Of a stretch of DNA of 7,261 nucleotides, positions 6,821-7,261 are shown piece after piece. The stretch is from the NCBI GenBank assembly GCA_013202725.1, contig JABMRH010000025.1:1-7261 (forward strand), given 5' to 3'. A model generated the notes under the pieces. The model saw only the letters and a program-made list of their open reading frames with translations, did no database searches and had not been told where the DNA came from. The position numbers and the translations under genes are program-made. This DNA is from Desulfobacteraceae bacterium (GTDB taxonomy: Bacteria; Desulfobacterota; Desulfobacteria; Desulfobacterales; ETH-SRB1). The stretch's first letter is position 1. The number at the start of each line of letters is the position of its first letter.

Positions 6821-6852
6821 TCTCTGATCCATTCTAACGGACGCTCAGAGAT
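6820..6852. repeat. Inverted repeat spanning the typA/ABC-F junction
   Basis: ATCTCTGA (6820-6827) is the exact complement of TCAGAGAT (6845-6852). Inside it TCC (6828-6830) can pair with GGA (6839-6841), leaving CGC bulged. The left arm begins in the typA stop codon and the right arm lies in the ABC-F remnant. A short direct repeat, GATCCA at 6811-6816 and 6826-6831, overlaps the region. No T-run follows, so it is not a standard terminator; it may mark the join or be the decayed end of typA's original terminator. Confidence 0.5.
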
Positions 6853-7132
6853 AGTCACAGAAAGGGGAAGAGTCCTCAAGCCGATAGAGCATAGCATAGC
6901 AAAGGCAGAAAATGATATAGAAAGATTTGAAGATGAGATTTCAGAGCTTAACCGGGCTATGCGGGAAGCATCTCAGAATCAGGACGGTAAAAAAATTGTC
7001 GAGTTTTCCCGGTCCATTCACAAACGCCAGTCTGAAATAGACCGTATCTTTAACGAGCTGGAAAAGCTCACAGACTTTCTGGAAGAAAAACGGACTAAGT
7101 TCGAAAAAAAACTGGAAGAGCTTGAAAAGTGA
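6842..7132 (+). pseudogene. C-terminal remnant of an ABC-F ATPase (Uup-like)
   Basis: A 96-residue frame reads RSEIVTERGRVLKPIEH, continues through two long charged helices (IAKAENDIERFEDEISELN and SIHKRQSEIDRIFNELEKL) and ends FEKKLEELEK before TGA. This is the pattern of the C-terminal antiparallel coiled coil of ABC-F proteins, cytosolic ATPases that act on ribosomes. Both ABC cassettes and the interdomain linker, which should make up some 500 residues, are missing; typA stands in their place. The frame is the same as typA's but separated by TAA. The first internal ATG is at 6959 with no clear ribosome site, so independent translation is unlikely. Base composition is AT-rich, like the left part of the window and unlike typA. 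I read it as the stump left when the front of the gene was replaced or deleted; a mis-joined assembly is the main alternative. Confidence 0.72.
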
Positions 7133-7165
7133 AAATTAGACCAATATCTCCCTCGCTTTTGCAGT

Positions 7166-7261
7166 TTAAGACTTAACGCGTTTGCGACGTTTGGGCAGTT
7201 TGGAAATTATATCCTTTCTTATTTTTGGAAATGGTTCGCTTGGATACGCAAAAACAAACCC
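7166..7261 (-). CDS. Possible 3' end of a gene entering from the right edge
   Basis: On the minus strand a frame is open from the window edge to TAA (7166-7168). Its 31 residues end in a basic tail, K-L-P-K-R-R-K-R-V-K-S, after PSEPFPKIRKDIIS. The mix of residues is protein-like, and a convergent gene here would fit the end of the ABC-F remnant at 7132. I do not recognise the family, and 31 codons without a stop may occur by chance. No shared terminator is visible in 7133-7165. Confidence 0.33.
   Translation of the reverse strand, partial: GFVFAYPSEPFPKIRKDIISKLPKRRKRVKS

Noticed and set aside
4994..7132. A typA-ABC-F fusion protein by stop-codon readthrough, since both parts are in one frame
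   Set aside because: Same frame has a one-in-three chance, TAA is an efficient stop, typA is complete at 608 residues, and ABC-F homology starts only after a short unmatched stretch.

Overview
The window looks like chromosomal DNA of a Gram-negative bacterium, most likely a Desulfobacterota (deltaproteobacterial) species. The clues are an IHF/HU-type protein, a ComM/YifB ATPase, a small cysteine-rich DUF6125-like protein, a fused class II aldolase/short-chain dehydrogenase, and the C-terminal piece of an ABC-F ATPase. This placement is inferred from protein flavour only. All complete genes lie on the + strand.

Layout: positions 1-352 are mostly non-coding and AT-rich, with an imperfect inverted repeat, 10-bp tandem repeats and a duplicated 10-mer. 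Next come a DUF6125-like gene (353-835), an IHF/HU-like gene (914-1189), a tRNA-Val(CAC) (1197-1271) and a strong intrinsic terminator (1286-1323), which closes the IHF-tRNA unit. A new unit starts after it: a 14-bp leader hairpin (1371-1408), comM with a TTG start (1427-2959) and, 28 bases on, a bifunctional aldolase/dehydrogenase gene (2988-4958). The translation GTPase gene typA follows after 35 bases (4994-6820). Directly behind typA is the 96-residue C-terminal remnant of an ABC-F ATPase with no N-terminal part (6842-7132). At the right edge a minus-strand frame may be the 3' end of another gene (7166-7261).

The most interesting feature is compositional. From about position 5035 to the typA stop the DNA is clearly GC-richer than its surroundings: hand-counted 60-base lines at 5221, 5641 and 6001 give 41, 35 and 34 G+C, against 27 and 20 at 3601 and 4381 and 21 at 6901. 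The first 15 or so typA codons still look like the AT-rich neighbours. Together with the beheaded ABC-F gene just behind typA, this suggests that a foreign typA body was recombined in and deleted the front of the ABC-F gene, or that the assembly is chimeric here. The sequence alone cannot separate these.

The genes do not form one pathway. They are mainly housekeeping: nucleoid protein, tRNA, DNA-processing ATPase, ribosome-associated GTPase, and an orphan sugar-phosphate aldolase/dehydrogenase. I see no convincing new defence, mobile or biosynthetic system.
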